A stretch of DNA of 64,000 bases, from assembly GCF_000801105.2 (NCBI RefSeq), contig NC_079513.1, positions 24,768,273-24,832,272 of the forward strand. Direction: 5' to 3'. Shown here piece by piece: positions 9,935 through 21,012 of the stretch. Source of the DNA: Raphanus sativus (lineage: Eukaryota > Streptophyta > Magnoliopsida > Brassicales > Brassicaceae). The notes below the pieces were generated by a model. It had not been told where the DNA came from and ran no database searches. It saw nothing but the letters and a program-made list of their open reading frames with translations. The position numbers were made by a program, and so were the translations under genes. How positions within the stretch are numbered: the stretch's first letter is position 1; every line of letters begins with the position of its first letter.

Positions 9935-12120
9935 TGTTGCTGACTGCTGCTTTAGAATGTTGAGAGGGAGGGAGGGAGGGACTGAACGAGCAGCTATGAA
10001 ACCTATAGACTGAGCCACTGAGAAAACCCTATAACTTGATCAGGAAATAAACTTGTATGGGCTAATTTGGACTACTTTCTGGGCTTTATAATGGGCCCTT
10101 GGATCGTTGTATTTCTAAATTTGAGATAGAAAATCCGGGAAGAATAAATTTGAAAGGTTAGTTTTTTGATTTTTTTCCCATAACCCCACAAAACGTTTAT
10201 AATTCATCAGATGACTATAGGCAACTAAATGGCTAGAATAAACTGTATCTAATGTGATGCCAAAAAAAATTAAAAAAAAATTGTATATAATGTGTATCAT
10301 TGTCACTATGTCCCTCTCTTTTTAATTCCTCTGTTTCTCAAGTTTAGTTGTTTTCTTTAGCAAACATCCCTTGTATGGTCGCTGCTGTGTTTCTGCGCAG
10401 GGAGTAACTTTCACACCTTTTAGGCTTCGGCCTTTTAGCCAATTCTATAGTTACTTCTAGATCCGAGCATACATAGGTTTGGAGTAATTTAAGGATTTAA
10501 ACTGCTTTTTAATTTAGATTTATGAACATAAAAGTAGGGTGGTCACACTCAATTGTCTATGCCCGCGAATAGTGGTGAGATGTTTGAAGACTTCAAACTC
10601 ATCTTAATCGACAATCAGGTATCTACACATGATATACAGACGAGTCTTAATCTTAATCATGTTATTTTTTGAAATATCGCTTTTTCCTTCAAACTATATT
10701 TATATATATCATACTTTTTCTATCATACTATCCTTATTAATTTTGGAGTGACCAAAAATAGTCATTGTTAATCTCCTTAGTAATAGCATTGGGCACATAG
10801 AAACGAAAACAAAACATATTTTGATCTAGAGAAAAAAATATAAATTCATAAAACCATTACTCAACATGATTTCAGACATAATAAATTAAAAATAGGTTTT
10901 CAATGCATGTTACTTTAAAACTCATAAGCAACTTTAAACCCTGCCGTACGTGTTAAAATCATGATTTGGAGACGATTTTTATTTTTCCTTATTTTTGCTA
11001 GAAGATAAAGAGAGTTTTTATTCAATTTTTTTTTAGAAAGCTGACTTCGATTCTTCATTGAGATTCCCAATTCGGCGTTGTCGATGTATCGTATATGTGA
11101 AAATGTTTTAAAATAAATAAACTAGGGTTTTAATCGGAAGCATCGTAATCTGAATATATTCTTGCTGTCTCCCGTGTGTTTGACCATAATGTACGTTAAA
11201 CTGAACGTTTGTGGCTAAATTCTACATGAATGAATGAAACGGAAATACACTAGAAAGTAACTAACACAATGAATTCATGTGCAGGCCACGTAATGGCTAT
11301 ATCAATTGCCAGCTCCATAGCCATAGGCATTGACCAAGTGGTGGAGCCAGCTTGTTGTCATGTGGGTCATTTGACCCATGTGGATGAATTAAAAAAAATT
11401 ACATGTATATTTCTTTGATAATGAATTGACTCTCCTAGAAATTCTAGCTCAGCTACTGCATTGACCCCTTGTTGCAAATTTTCAGTAGGCAACTCTATAA
11501 GAACTTGTCCATCGATCCATCTATTTGTTACAAAAAAATCGTGGCTAAGTTCATGACCATATCAAAAAAGGTTCTTGTAGAGCCTCGCTTGAACAACCTT
11601 CTCTTTTTATTTACGCACCAAATAGTGTGGCTACTTTCATGTTGTTGTTTCTTACGTAGAGCACATGAGTTGATTAAGTACAGTTCATCTCTAGTATTCC
11701 TTTCATTAAGTTTGTACTATGTTTACGGAAAATCATTTTAAAAGAAAGATATGATCTTTGATCCTCTGCACAACTTAATTCAAAGAAAATAAACTCAAAT
11801 ATATAATATACCCTAGTAGCTGGATCACGCAAGAAAAACATGTCAATAAATTAAAATAAGACTATTTTTTGGATCTAAAAACAAGACTATATATTTAATT
11901 ATTATACGTTTCGAGTTATCAACTTGTCATGGGTAGTATAAACTTTTATAAGAATGGCCTCTGAAAACCCACCCACGTGATGCTCTGTATTTAATTCTTG
12001 CATTTTTGTATTTATATGTACTTCTTTTGATTCATACAATGCAGTTAAACTGAAGTTCGAACTTTGCATAACAGGACTAAAGTTTCAAGATCACTCCTTG
12101 CTTCGGCTCTCTCTTTCCTC
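9935..12120. other. Spacer between eEF1B and first MSL9 copy
   Basis: This is the promoter of the eEF1B gene (leftwards) and of MSL9 copy 1 (rightwards). A degenerate repeat-like stretch lies at about 11330-11470. From about 11880 the sequence is similar to that upstream of MSL9 copy 2 (19910 onward), marking the left part of the tandem duplication. No gene is supported; the small frame at 11469-11741 has no recognisable features. Confidence 0.45.
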
Positions 12121-12812
12121 GTACGATTTTCTGCTCTTGTACTTTTTTTCTTGTTTGTTTCTTTAAATTTTCTTACATGATTTTGTCAAAAGAAAAAAAA
12201 AAGTTTCTTACATGCTTCTCTGTTTTGACAATGTAGCTTCTTAATTTCTAGTCATTTCTATGGGCACTTCTTTTTAACCGTTCTTGTTTGTCTTCTAGTA
12301 GTCAGCGATTAAAACCTCTTGTAGCATCTGCATTATTTTGCTCTTTTGGCTCAATAGACAATAGCTTAGTTGGTAGCTGTGAAAATTTTATACCTGATAT
12401 TTTATATTAGTAAGCTCATATCTAAATTAGGCAGTGTAGGTTCACTTTTCTTTTTCAGTGAAAGCATGCATATTTCTTTTGTAAAGTTGTAATATTCTTA
12501 ATTACATCTTTCTTTGGATAATTGGCGTGTCTTTTAAAGAGTCCATGTGTAGTACTTTGAGTAGTTAAATACTCACTTGGAACGAGTGGTCATTCTTGGA
12601 GATCTCTGTTTTAGACTTCTAACCTTGTAGCCTGTAGGGTTTAGCTTAGGGTTTAAGGTTAGCTTTCTGTTTTTTTTTAGAGAAAGTTAGACACGTTTCT
12701 AAGTTTGATCATTAAAAAGGGTGAGAACTTTGTCCAAAGTGCTGCTACTGTATCTAACTCTGTATGATTTATCTAACCATTGGTACATTTATATTCATTC
12801 TCTTGTTCTTAG
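12121..12812 (+). other. Probable 5'-UTR intron of MSL9 copy 1
   Basis: The leader (CTGCTTCGGCTCTCT-like in both copies, about 12070-12120) runs into a GTACGA donor at 12121. A polypyrimidine-AG acceptor at 12811-12812 precedes the coding exon. The second MSL9 copy has the equivalent intron at 20177-20703, supporting a shared leader intron. Confidence 0.55.
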
Positions 12813-12895
12813 GATTTGGTCTAGCTTCAGGGCTCTTCACAGAGCCATTGATGTCAAACCGCATAGCAAACGCATCGGTTGAAGGTGACATACGG

Positions 12896-15460
12896 ATGTC
12901 AGAGAGGAGAACTAGCAACGAAGGAGAAGTTGTCATCAACGTCTCAGAAGCGTCGAGAGACCCATCAGCATCTCCTTCCAATGTAGCTGAGTCAGATGCG
13001 GGGACTGCAAAACCAGAACCGCTAAGCATCCCACCTCCTGAAATCTATAAGTTCTCTGGCAGCGTTCACAAGCCGCCTAAAGTTCCGGGTCCAAACAATG
13101 AAGGTCTAACTCGGAGAAAATCTCTAGCGAGGTCGGTTTACTCCAAGCCCAACTCAAGGTTTGGGCAACAACAGTCCTATCGGTTCGATAAGATAGCGGA
13201 GGAACACGGTGGAAGTCTTAGGGAACATTTTGGAGCTGCCTCGTTTTCGAGGAACTCTTTTGATAGGGCTTCCCCTAATAACAAATCCAATAGGAGTGTT
13301 TGCTCAAATGCCATGAGTAAAGTTGCTGAGGAGGAAGCTGACGAAAACGAAGAGATCTACAAGAAGGTTAAGCTACACCGAGTGAAGCGTGGTGGAGTGA
13401 AACCTCTGGCTCTGCTTGACTTGCTACTGTTTGTGGCCATTCTTTGCACTTTGGTCGTGAGTTTAACAGTTGATACGGTGAAGGATCATTCCATTTGGGG
13501 ATTGGAAGTTTGGAAATGGTGCGTTCTTGTGATGGTGACGTTTAGCGGAATGTTGGTGACGAACTGGTTCATGCACTTTGCGGTGTTCATCATAGAAAAG
13601 AACTATCTCCTACGTAAAAAAGTTTTATACTTTGTGCATGGTTTGAAGAAGAATGTTCAAGTCTTCATTTGGTTCAGCTTGATTCTGGTTGCTTGGGTCT
13701 TTCTCTTCGACCATGACGAGAGACGCTCTCGTAAGACCACCAAGTTTCTCGACTTTATAACATGGACTATTGTCTCCCTTCTGGTCGGCTCAATCATTTT
13801 CTTGGTGAAGACATTTGCCTTGAAAGTCCTTGCTTCAAAGTTCAACGTCAGAAACTTCTTCGAGAGGATTCAAGAGTCTGTCTTCCACCAGTACGTCCTC
13901 CAGACACTCTCGGGACCTCCACTTATAGAAGAGGCCGAGAATGTTGGGCGCGTGCCAAGCACGGGCCATCTTAGTTTCACTAGCACCAAGAATGGAACGG
14001 TGAAAGGGAAAAAAGTGCTTGATATGGGAAAGGTTCACAAGATGAAACAAGAGAAGGTCTCTGCTTGGACAATGCGAGTTTTGATTGAAGCAGTTGGAGC
14101 TTCAGGTCTCTCAACCATATCCAACACTTTGGATGAGGTTAGCAATGAGAAAGAGAAAGCTGATAAAGAGATAACTAGTGAGATGGAGGCTGTGGCTGCT
14201 GCTTATGATATCTTCAACAATGTTGCTCAGCCAGACAACAAGTGAGTTTTCACTACACAACCACTCTCCTTTAATTTTTCTAGTTTTCATATTAATCATA
14301 CAAACTTAATTTTGCTTCTCTTGATCAGTTATATAGAGGAAGATGACTTGCTAAGGTTCATGATTAAGGAAGAGGTAGACCTTGTACTACCTTTAATAGA
14401 CGGTGGCGAGACTGGAAAAATCACACGCAATGCTTTTACAGATTGGGTGGTAATATTCCTCACTATATATAAAATACATTAGTTTTTTCTTTGTACATGC
14501 ATGCAAATTTTAAGTTGGTGTGTAAGCATGTGTTGTCATATTTTACAGATTAATGTTTACACAAGTCGGAAATCATTAGGACATTCACTGAACGATACAA
14601 AGACAGCGGTTAAACAGGTGGACAAACTTATAACTGGAGTCCTGTCAGTTATCACCTTCATCATTTGGTTGGTGCTACTGGATATAGCAACAACCAAGAT
14701 TTTGGTGGTTATGTCTTCACAATTCGTGGGTCTTGCTTTTATGATCGGAAGTACTTGCAAGAATATCTTTGAATCCTTTGTGTTTGTCTTTGTGATGCAT
14801 CCTTATGACGTAGGTGACCGTTGTGTTGTCGACGGTGTACTGGTAAGAAGTTTTTTTTTTGTTTTTGTTTTGCTAACTATTATTAGTAAAACATCTAATT
14901 TGTTTGGTCTTCTTCTTTTTTTTTTCTTTGAAGTTGCTGGTTGAAGAAATAGATCTTTTAACTACCGTGTTCCTCAAGCTTGACAACGAGAAAGTGTTTT
15001 ACCCAAATGCGATTTTAGTCTCGAAACCAATAAGCAATTTTTACAGAAGTCCAGATATGGGAGATTCAATAGAATTCTCCATTGCCTTTGCAACGCCGGC
15101 CGCGAAGATCGCCACTCTCAAGGAGAAAATAGCAGAGTAAGTATTGTGAAATCACTCATTAACTCAGCTCCACTCATCCACTATGTACTGACAAAGAACT
15201 TGGTGTGTGTTTTGGTCAGATTTTTGGTGCAGAACCCACAAAACTGGTATCCAGAACCAATGTTGATGGTGAAGGCGATTGAGAATGTGAACAAGCTGAA
15301 TTTGAATCTGCTCGTACAACATACCATGAACTTCCAAAACTTCGGAGAGAAGAACCTCAGAAGAACCGGGCTGATCATTGCTCTTAAGCGAATACTTGAG
15401 GAGCTTGAGATTGATTACACTCTTCTTTCTCAAGAAGTTCACCTCACTGGTCACAAATGA
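12896..15460 (+). CDS. MSL9: Mechanosensitive channel MscS-like, MSL9/10 type (copy 1)
   Basis: Five exons: 12896-14241, 14329-14449, 14549-14842, 14934-15136 and 15220-15460; 734 aa, close to the roughly 740 aa of Arabidopsis MSL9. A soluble N-terminus rich in Ser/Pro (residues 1-165) precedes four membrane segments (about 168-190, 205-232, 254-272, 290-309). After a cytosolic loop follow two more (about 516-537 and 540-575), the last merging into the MscS pore region with FVFVFVMHPYDVGDRC, then the soluble beta domain. MSL9 and MSL10 form plasma-membrane channels opened by membrane tension, mainly in roots. The start is set at the M(S/A)ERR position conserved in the second copy; an in-frame ATG at 12851 would add 15 aa. 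The gene order around At5g19520 favours MSL9 over MSL10. Intact. Confidence 0.95.
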
Positions 15461-15869
15461 GTGCTAGACCACTCTCCTTTCTTTCCTTTGTTTTTGCATT
15501 TATTCAAGTAGTACTAGTTAAGTAGTTAGCTTCATTTGCTTCCGTTTAATTATGAACTCAAAAAACTTAATGAGGTTTCCGTTTCTCTTTGAGTACCAGC
15601 GTTAGATTTTTGTATGGTTTCCTTTTTTAAACTTTGTGGTACTACAGCTGGGCGATCTGACACAATCACGTTACTAACAGAAACCATTATTTACTATATA
15701 GTATATATACGTCGTGGTTAGCTTAGCTCGTTTATTAGGATCCTTACGTTGTTACGTACATCATACGAGAGTTAAAACCGGTTTTAAATACAATTAGTTG
15801 ACCTAAATCGATTACTAGATCTGGTAGAAGGACTTGATGATGATACATGGGTCTTTCTCCGTAAGTAGG
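15461..15869. other. 3' flank of MSL9 copy 1 up to LTR element
   Basis: Non-coding. It holds the 3' UTR and ends with the 5-bp target copy GTAGG at 15865-15869 immediately before the LTR. Confidence 0.6.
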
Positions 15870-16488
15870 TGTTGATGTAAAGATGTCCGCCCTGAAGTAG
15901 TCGCTGACGTAGTTGCTGAAGCAGACGTCGTAGTGAGTGGTGAAGACCATGTGGAGTCGAGATGCTGAGCTGGAGTCGTGCAGACTTGGAGAGCAAGAGA
16001 GTATCTTGGAGAAAAGGCAAAAAGGAATAAACTTGAGGAGCAAGTTTATGACTTAAAGGAAGAGGAATAAGTGCATTCCAAGAAAAGGAAAGTTGCACTT
16101 ATTGATATGGAAGATGTCCATATTGTGGTTCCTTGGAGACTAGGGTTTCGGGAACGTGGAGTTAGTATAAGATAGCTATGTGGTCGTCTGTAGAGAGACA
16201 GAGACACAGAGGCTGATCTTATAGAGAGAGAGAAGCGCTTGGAAGTGTTCTGGGTCGTGCTGAAGCAGGGGCTGAAGTACTTGACGGTGGAGAGACATAA
16301 GCGGGTAGCTTAGGAATTGTTCAGTAGCAGCTGTTAGGGTGTTAACAGGCTAGCGAGGCTGATTAAGCAGAACTTGTAATAGGGTTTACAAGGCGATTTC
16401 TAATAAAGCTATTGAGTGTGCTTGTGTAATTGTCTCTCTTGATTTACCTTCTGCATTACTTAATTGTGGTGTCATCTTTGCACTTACA
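15870..16488 (+). repeat. 5' LTR of the gag-only retrotransposon
   Basis: 619 bp. By eye it differs from the 3' LTR at four positions with no length difference. It contains promoter-like and polyadenylation-like sequence near its 3' end (AATAAAGC at about 16400). Confidence 0.95.
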
Positions 16489-16490
16489 AG

Positions 16491-16502
16491 TGGTATCAGA
16501 GC
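16491..16502 (+). other. Primer-binding site (tRNA-iMet type)
   Basis: TGGTATCAGAGC lies two bases after the 5' LTR, the classic plant LTR-retrotransposon priming site complementary to the 3' end of initiator tRNA-Met. Confidence 0.93.
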
Positions 16503-16550
16503 GGGGCTCGATAGAGTTAACGACTTAGTTTCGAGTAGATCAAGGTGAAG

Positions 16551-18455
16551 ATGGACACGGTTATTTCTGTGCAGAAGGCAATCGTGTTGAAGGCGGACCA
16601 GTATGGTCATTGGAAGGCTAGCATGAAGCAGTTGATTCGAGGAATCAATGAAGATGCATGGACAGCTGTGGAGACTGGTTGGGAGGAGCCTACCATAGTC
16701 ACAACAGATGGGAAGAAGCCTAAGCCAAAGGTGGATTGGTCAGAGGCAGAGCGCAATGCATCAAAGTTTAATGCAAAGGCGCTTTCGACGATTTTCGGAG
16801 CTGTTGAAGTAGAGCAGTTCCAGCTGATTCAGGGGAGTACTTCAGCTAAAGAGGCGTGGGAGATCCTGCTGAATTCGTTTGAAGGAGATGATAGTGTCAA
16901 GAGGACACGTCTGGATCATCTTGGGTCGCAGTTTGAGAATCTGAAGTGGTCAGATGCGGATACGGTGGCGAGCTTCAGTGCCAAACTCAGTGCTATGGCG
17001 CATGAAGCATGTGTACTTGGAAAGAAGTACAAGGAGAAGAAGCTGGTGAAGAAGTTGTTACGCTGTCTTCCAGCAAGGTTTGGAGCTCAGAAGGCGGTCC
17101 TGAATATGACTGCAAACACGGATGAGCTCAAGTTTGACAAGGTTGTGGGTATGCTGAAGGCGGAAGAGATGGAGACAGGCAGTGGCTCGGTGTCTACATC
17201 AGGAGGTACGCCAGGGAGTATAGCCCTTGTAGTTGACAAGGATGCAGAGAAAATTCAGAAGCTTGAAGATGCCGTGGGCATGTTGGCTAGGAATTTTGGC
17301 AAGAGGATGAATTTCTCAGGTGGGAGAAATCATGTTGGTCGCCAGGAAGGTGATCGTGACAGTAGCAGAAGAAGAGAAGGTCTCAAGTGCTACGAGTGTG
17401 AAGGAGTTGGTCATATAAGGGCTAACTGTCCGTTGGTACAACGAAGAGAGCTCAAGTGCTCTGAGTGTAGAGGTGTTGGACACACACGGCGTGAATGTCC
17501 AAACTCAAGGAAGGGTAAAGGTAGTCCATTGCAGTCGTCTGATGAGTCAGAGTCTGAAGAAGATGGAAAGGTGAACCTTGTTGCATTTGGTGCACGCAAG
17601 GAAGGATCTAGTGAATCCTCTGGTTCAGATCTCAGCACAGATGATGAGGAGTATCACGTGTTGCTTAACAAGTGGTTGAGGGTCAATGATCAGAATCTGA
17701 GATTAGAGGATATGGTTCTGAAGCAGAACGAGCTGCTTGAAGAACTTCGTGAAGAACTTGCGGCTGTGAATGAGAAATATGAGTCTCTTGAGCAGAAGGT
17801 TAGCAAGGTGAAGAAAGTTGCTACTGGAGAAGTACAACAGAAGGGGCTGTCACATTTCGTGCATGGGAGCACATCAAAAAGTGGAGCCAAAGAAGCTTGT
17901 CAGGAAGTACGTCGGGACGTGCGACAAGGAGTACGGCAGGAAGTTCTACAGCGCAAGGCTGTGAGTAACAAGCCGAAAGTGGTACATCAGTGCAACAACA
18001 TGAAGGTCAGACAGGGGGTTCTGAAGCATGGGTGTGCAGCTGGTACGAGGAAGGAGACTGATCGGTGCATCAGTAACTGTGTCAGGCCAAAGAAGAAGCA
18101 ACATCGGATGTGCTGCTGGTTCTGTGGGAAGGTTGGACACAAGAAGGTGGAGTGTTTTGCTCGTGAGAAGAGCAGAAACATGACCAAGAGGGTGAACAAG
18201 ACGTTCACTAAACCCAAGAGGGTTGAAGAGGTGTCTGTAGCCAAGAGTGGCTTACTTGATGAGATCAAGAAAGAGACATCAGAAGAGGGATGCAGCTCTG
18301 GTAGGAGTGACCTTGAGGAAGATCAAGAAGCATCAAGTCTGGAGCTAGGACACGGAGTTGTCCGTAGCACAAAGGGGAAGGAGATCGAAGTGCGTCAGGA
18401 AGTGATGCGAGAGGATCTTCAGGAGGGTGATAGCGAAATCACTCCAAGACAGTAG
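16551..18455 (+). CDS. Gag polyprotein of a Copia-type LTR element
   Basis: An uninterrupted 634-codon frame from the ATG at 16551. The N-terminal half matches Copia Gag (UBN2-like) architecture: DQYGHWKASMKQL near the start, an AKEAWEIL segment and a KLLRCLPARF segment. Three CCHC zinc knuckles follow: CYECEGVGHIRANC, CSECRGVGHTRREC and CWFCGKVGHKKVEC; the third is far downstream of the first two. A coiled-coil-like region lies between (LRLEDMVLKQNELLEELREE). Gag assembles the cytoplasmic particle that packages element RNA. There is no pol region after the stop. The open frame and young LTRs suggest recent activity. Its base composition is more GC-rich than the surrounding spacers. Confidence 0.93.
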   Translation: MDTVISVQKAIVLKADQYGHWKASMKQLIRGINEDAWTAVETGWEEPTIVTTDGKKPKPKVDWSEAERNASKFNAKALSTIFGAVEVEQFQLIQGSTSAKEAWEILLNSFEGDDSVKRTRLDHLGSQFENLKWSDADTVASFSAKLSAMAHEACVLGKKYKEKKLVKKLLRCLPARFGAQKAVLNMTANTDELKFDKVVGMLKAEEMETGSGSVSTSGGTPGSIALVVDKDAEKIQKLEDAVGMLARNFGKRMNFSGGRNHVGRQEGDRDSSRRREGLKCYECEGVGHIRANCPLVQRRELKCSECRGVGHTRRECPNSRKGKGSPLQSSDESESEEDGKVNLVAFGARKEGSSESSGSDLSTDDEEYHVLLNKWLRVNDQNLRLEDMVLKQNELLEELREELAAVNEKYESLEQKVSKVKKVATGEVQQKGLSHFVHGSTSKSGAKEACQEVRRDVRQGVRQEVLQRKAVSNKPKVVHQCNNMKVRQGVLKHGCAAGTRKETDRCISNCVRPKKKQHRMCCWFCGKVGHKKVECFAREKSRNMTKRVNKTFTKPKRVEEVSVAKSGLLDEIKKETSEEGCSSGRSDLEEDQEASSLELGHGVVRSTKGKEIEVRQEVMREDLQEGDSEITPRQ

Positions 18456-18933
18456 CAACGAGTGCAGAGGGCACTCGGGGTGGTTGAGAAGAGGCTCATG
18501 GTCAAGGAGACGACGCATGAAGGAAGCCTGATCCTCAACAGAAGTGGATCGAGAGGTAGCTCGACAAGTGCGTTAGATCGTGATGCAGTAAGAGTAATCT
18601 ATTCCGCTGCAGCAGAGGCTGTATCATGATTACGCATGGAGTAGCAGACGGGTGTGTCTGTAAGGCTTGACATCTAAGCATCTGTTTTAGCTTAGTATGC
18701 AATCAAGCAGGGGGAGAATGGTGACGTTCTGGTCCAAGGAGTGCATATCTCATGGGGGAGAAGAGCATAGTGATGGACGTCCTGAAGTAGATGATGCTTG
18801 TCTTATGGGGGAGAAAAGCATGGTGTGGTGCACATCTCGTAGGGGAGAAAAGCACAATTGGCGTGGAAGTTTCCAGGTGGGGAACGTGGTTGTTGAACCA
18901 GAAGAAGGTTGTGCTTGATAGGCACACAAAGCT

Positions 18934-18945
18934 AAAAGGGGGAGA
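18934..18945 (+). other. Polypurine tract of the LTR element
   Basis: AAAAGGGGGAGA directly precedes the right LTR and would prime plus-strand DNA synthesis. Several similar purine blocks occur upstream between 18710 and 18850. Confidence 0.85.
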
Positions 18946-18946
18946 T

Positions 18947-19565
18947 TGTTGATGTAAAGATGTCCGCCCTGAAGTAGTCGCTGACGTAGTTGCTGAAGCA
19001 GACGTCGTAGTGAGTGGTAAAGACCATGTGGAGTCGAGATGCTGAGCTGGAGTCGTGCAGACTTGGAGAGCAAGAGAGTATCTTGAAGAAAAGGCAAAAA
19101 GGAATAAACTTGAGGAGCAAGTTTATGACTTAAAGGAAGAGGAATAAGTGCATTCCAAGAAAAGGAAAGTTGCACTTATTGATATGGAAGATGTCCATAT
19201 TGTGGTTCCTTGGAGACTAGGGTTTCGGGAACGTAGAGTTAGTATAAGATAGCTATGTGGTCGTCTGTAGAGAGACAGAGACACAGAGGCTGATCTTATA
19301 GCGAGAGAGAAGCGCTTGGAAGTGTTCTGGGTCGTGCTGAAGCAGGGGCTGAAGTACTTGACGGTGGAGAGACATAAGCGGGTAGCTTAGGAATTGTTCA
19401 GTAGCAGCTGTTAGGGTGTTAACAGGCTAGCGAGGCTGATTAAGCAGAACTTGTAATAGGGTTTACAAGGCGATTTCTAATAAAGCTATTGAGTGTGCTT
19501 GTGTAATTGTCTCTCTTGATTTACCTTCTGCATTACTTAATTGTGGTGTCATCTTTGCACTTACA
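18947..19565 (+). repeat. 3' LTR of the gag-only retrotransposon
   Basis: 619 bp, same ends as the 5' LTR, followed directly by the target duplication GTAGG. Confidence 0.95.
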
Positions 19566-20090
19566 GTAGGTTTTCTCAACCAGACTAAACCAGAAAACTT
19601 GAGGAACAAGATACCGAAAAACCAAGCATCTTGAAATGAAAATGCAAACCAAAGTAATCAAGACAACGTCCGGTTATGTGAGGTGAAAACTTTGACTGAA
19701 AGAATCCAGAACTTCTCGATCTACGCATGTTCTCTTTCTTATCTAGATCTCATCATTTAATTATATGAGAATGATCTGTATCTGCTTGTCATCAAGGACG
19801 TACGCGGATATAGGACAACAGTTTTTTCAAAGAAAAAATGATTTTAATACTACGTAAAAGAAAAAGAAAATATACCGATTCGTTGGGCATAAGAAAAAGG
19901 TGTCGATAGATTTTAAAATAATAAGACTATGGTTCAATAATTTTACGCTGGAGTCATCAACTTGTGACCGGACGCATAAACTATTATTGTGGGAATCGCC
20001 TTAATTTGAAAAGTTAAAACGCACGTGATTCTCTTTGTTTTCTTGCCGCCCATTTGTTTTGTTCTGTATGAATCTGGAACTCGTTTGGTT

Positions 20091-20097
20091 TATAAAA
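20091..20097 (+). promoter_or_regulatory. TATA box of MSL9 copy 2
   Basis: TATAAAA lies about 35-40 bases before the leader sequence shared with copy 1 (GAACTGAAGTTTCAAGAT). Spacing fits a plant TATA element. Confidence 0.55.
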
Positions 20098-20176
20098 TGC
20101 ACATAAACTGGAGTGTACTCTGCAAGACAGGAACTGAAGTTTCAAGATCTCTCCTGCTTCGGCTCTCTGTGTCCTT

Positions 20177-20703
20177 GTAAGATCTTCTTCTTCTCAGTCT
20201 TTTGCTTTTTTTTTTGTTCCTTTAAGTTTTCTATAATTTTGTTTTATTATGTCGACAAAAGGATACAGAGTTCCTTACATGCTCTGTTTTGTCACCGTAG
20301 CTTCTTATTAGACATTTTTTGGTTGATCTTTATAAGTGTTCTCGTTTGTTTTTCTGGTAGTCATCTCTTGTAGCGTCTGCATCTATATTCTTTTGCTTTT
20401 TGTGGCTCAAAGAGATGAGTTGTACCAAATTTTCATAATTATTTTTGTAGCTGATATTAGTAAGCTTTTATCTTAAAAGCTCATATTAGGACACTCTTGT
20501 TTTTTTTTTCTGTGGAAGTATGTCTTATGCATATTTGTTGCGGGAAAGTTTGATCTTTCTTTGAAAATGGTTGTTTTTTATAAATAGTTCCTGTGTACTG
20601 TTTTCACTAGTTAAATACTCATTTACTTGGAACAAATGGTCTTTCTTGAAGATCTTTGTTCCAGATCTAATCATTGGTACATTTTTCTACTCTTGTGTTT
20701 TAG
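20177..20703 (+). other. Probable 5'-UTR intron of MSL9 copy 2
   Basis: Donor GTAAGA at 20177 and acceptor TTTTAG ending at 20703, at the same relative places as in copy 1. The following leader exon carries about 230 extra bases (about 20715-20950) absent from copy 1. Confidence 0.55.
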
Positions 20704-21012
20704 GAATTGGTCTCTTAAGATCTATAATTTAATTCAAATTAATTAATAAATAAAATTTAAATCACCAAGAAAAGCTAAACCAAACATAGAATAACAACTA
20801 TGCAGAGAATATAAGTTTTTTTGTTGAGGTAGAGGACCATTCCTTCACTTTTCTCCAATTTTTTTTGACACATTCATTGTTTTCACTGTTTAGAAAGTTT
20901 AGATATCCATCTAAGAAACCTGCATTGAGGTTTCCCTTATGCTTTTGGGCTCTTCTGAGAGTCATTGGCGTCAGATAGCATAGCAAATTTATTGGTTGGA
21001 GGTGACTCAGGG

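Larger units (their letters stand above)
15870..19565 (+). mobile_element. Complete non-autonomous LTR retrotransposon (gag only, Copia-type)
   Basis: This 3696-bp element is bounded by 619-bp LTRs (15870-16488 and 18947-19565) that start TGTTGATGT and end CTTACA. The host target GTAGG is duplicated exactly at 15865-15869 and 19566-19570. A primer-binding site complementary to initiator tRNA-Met (TGGTATCAGAGC, 16491) follows the left LTR, and a polypurine tract (AAAAGGGGGAGA, 18934-18945) precedes the right one. The 2458-bp interior encodes a Gag protein but no protease, integrase, reverse transcriptase or RNase H, so mobilisation would need enzymes from another element. It sits between the two MSL9 copies in the same orientation. 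Confidence 0.96.

Noticed and set aside
11469..11741. 90-aa hydrophobic frame upstream of MSL9
   Set aside because: No family similarity recognised, lies in repeat-like AT-rich sequence, and has no exon partners.
15744..16098. Two overlapping minus-strand frames in the LTR, repeated at 18750-19175
   Set aside because: The same frames recur because the LTR is duplicated. They have no recognised domain and run antisense to the element.
18697..18918. 73-aa frame after Gag, considered as a possible second retroelement protein
   Set aside because: Built from repeated purine blocks (GGGGGAGAA) with no protease, integrase or RT motif.
20798..20986. Minus-strand frame in the MSL9 copy 2 leader
   Set aside because: Lies in the insertion that splits the leader; no domain and no splice partners.
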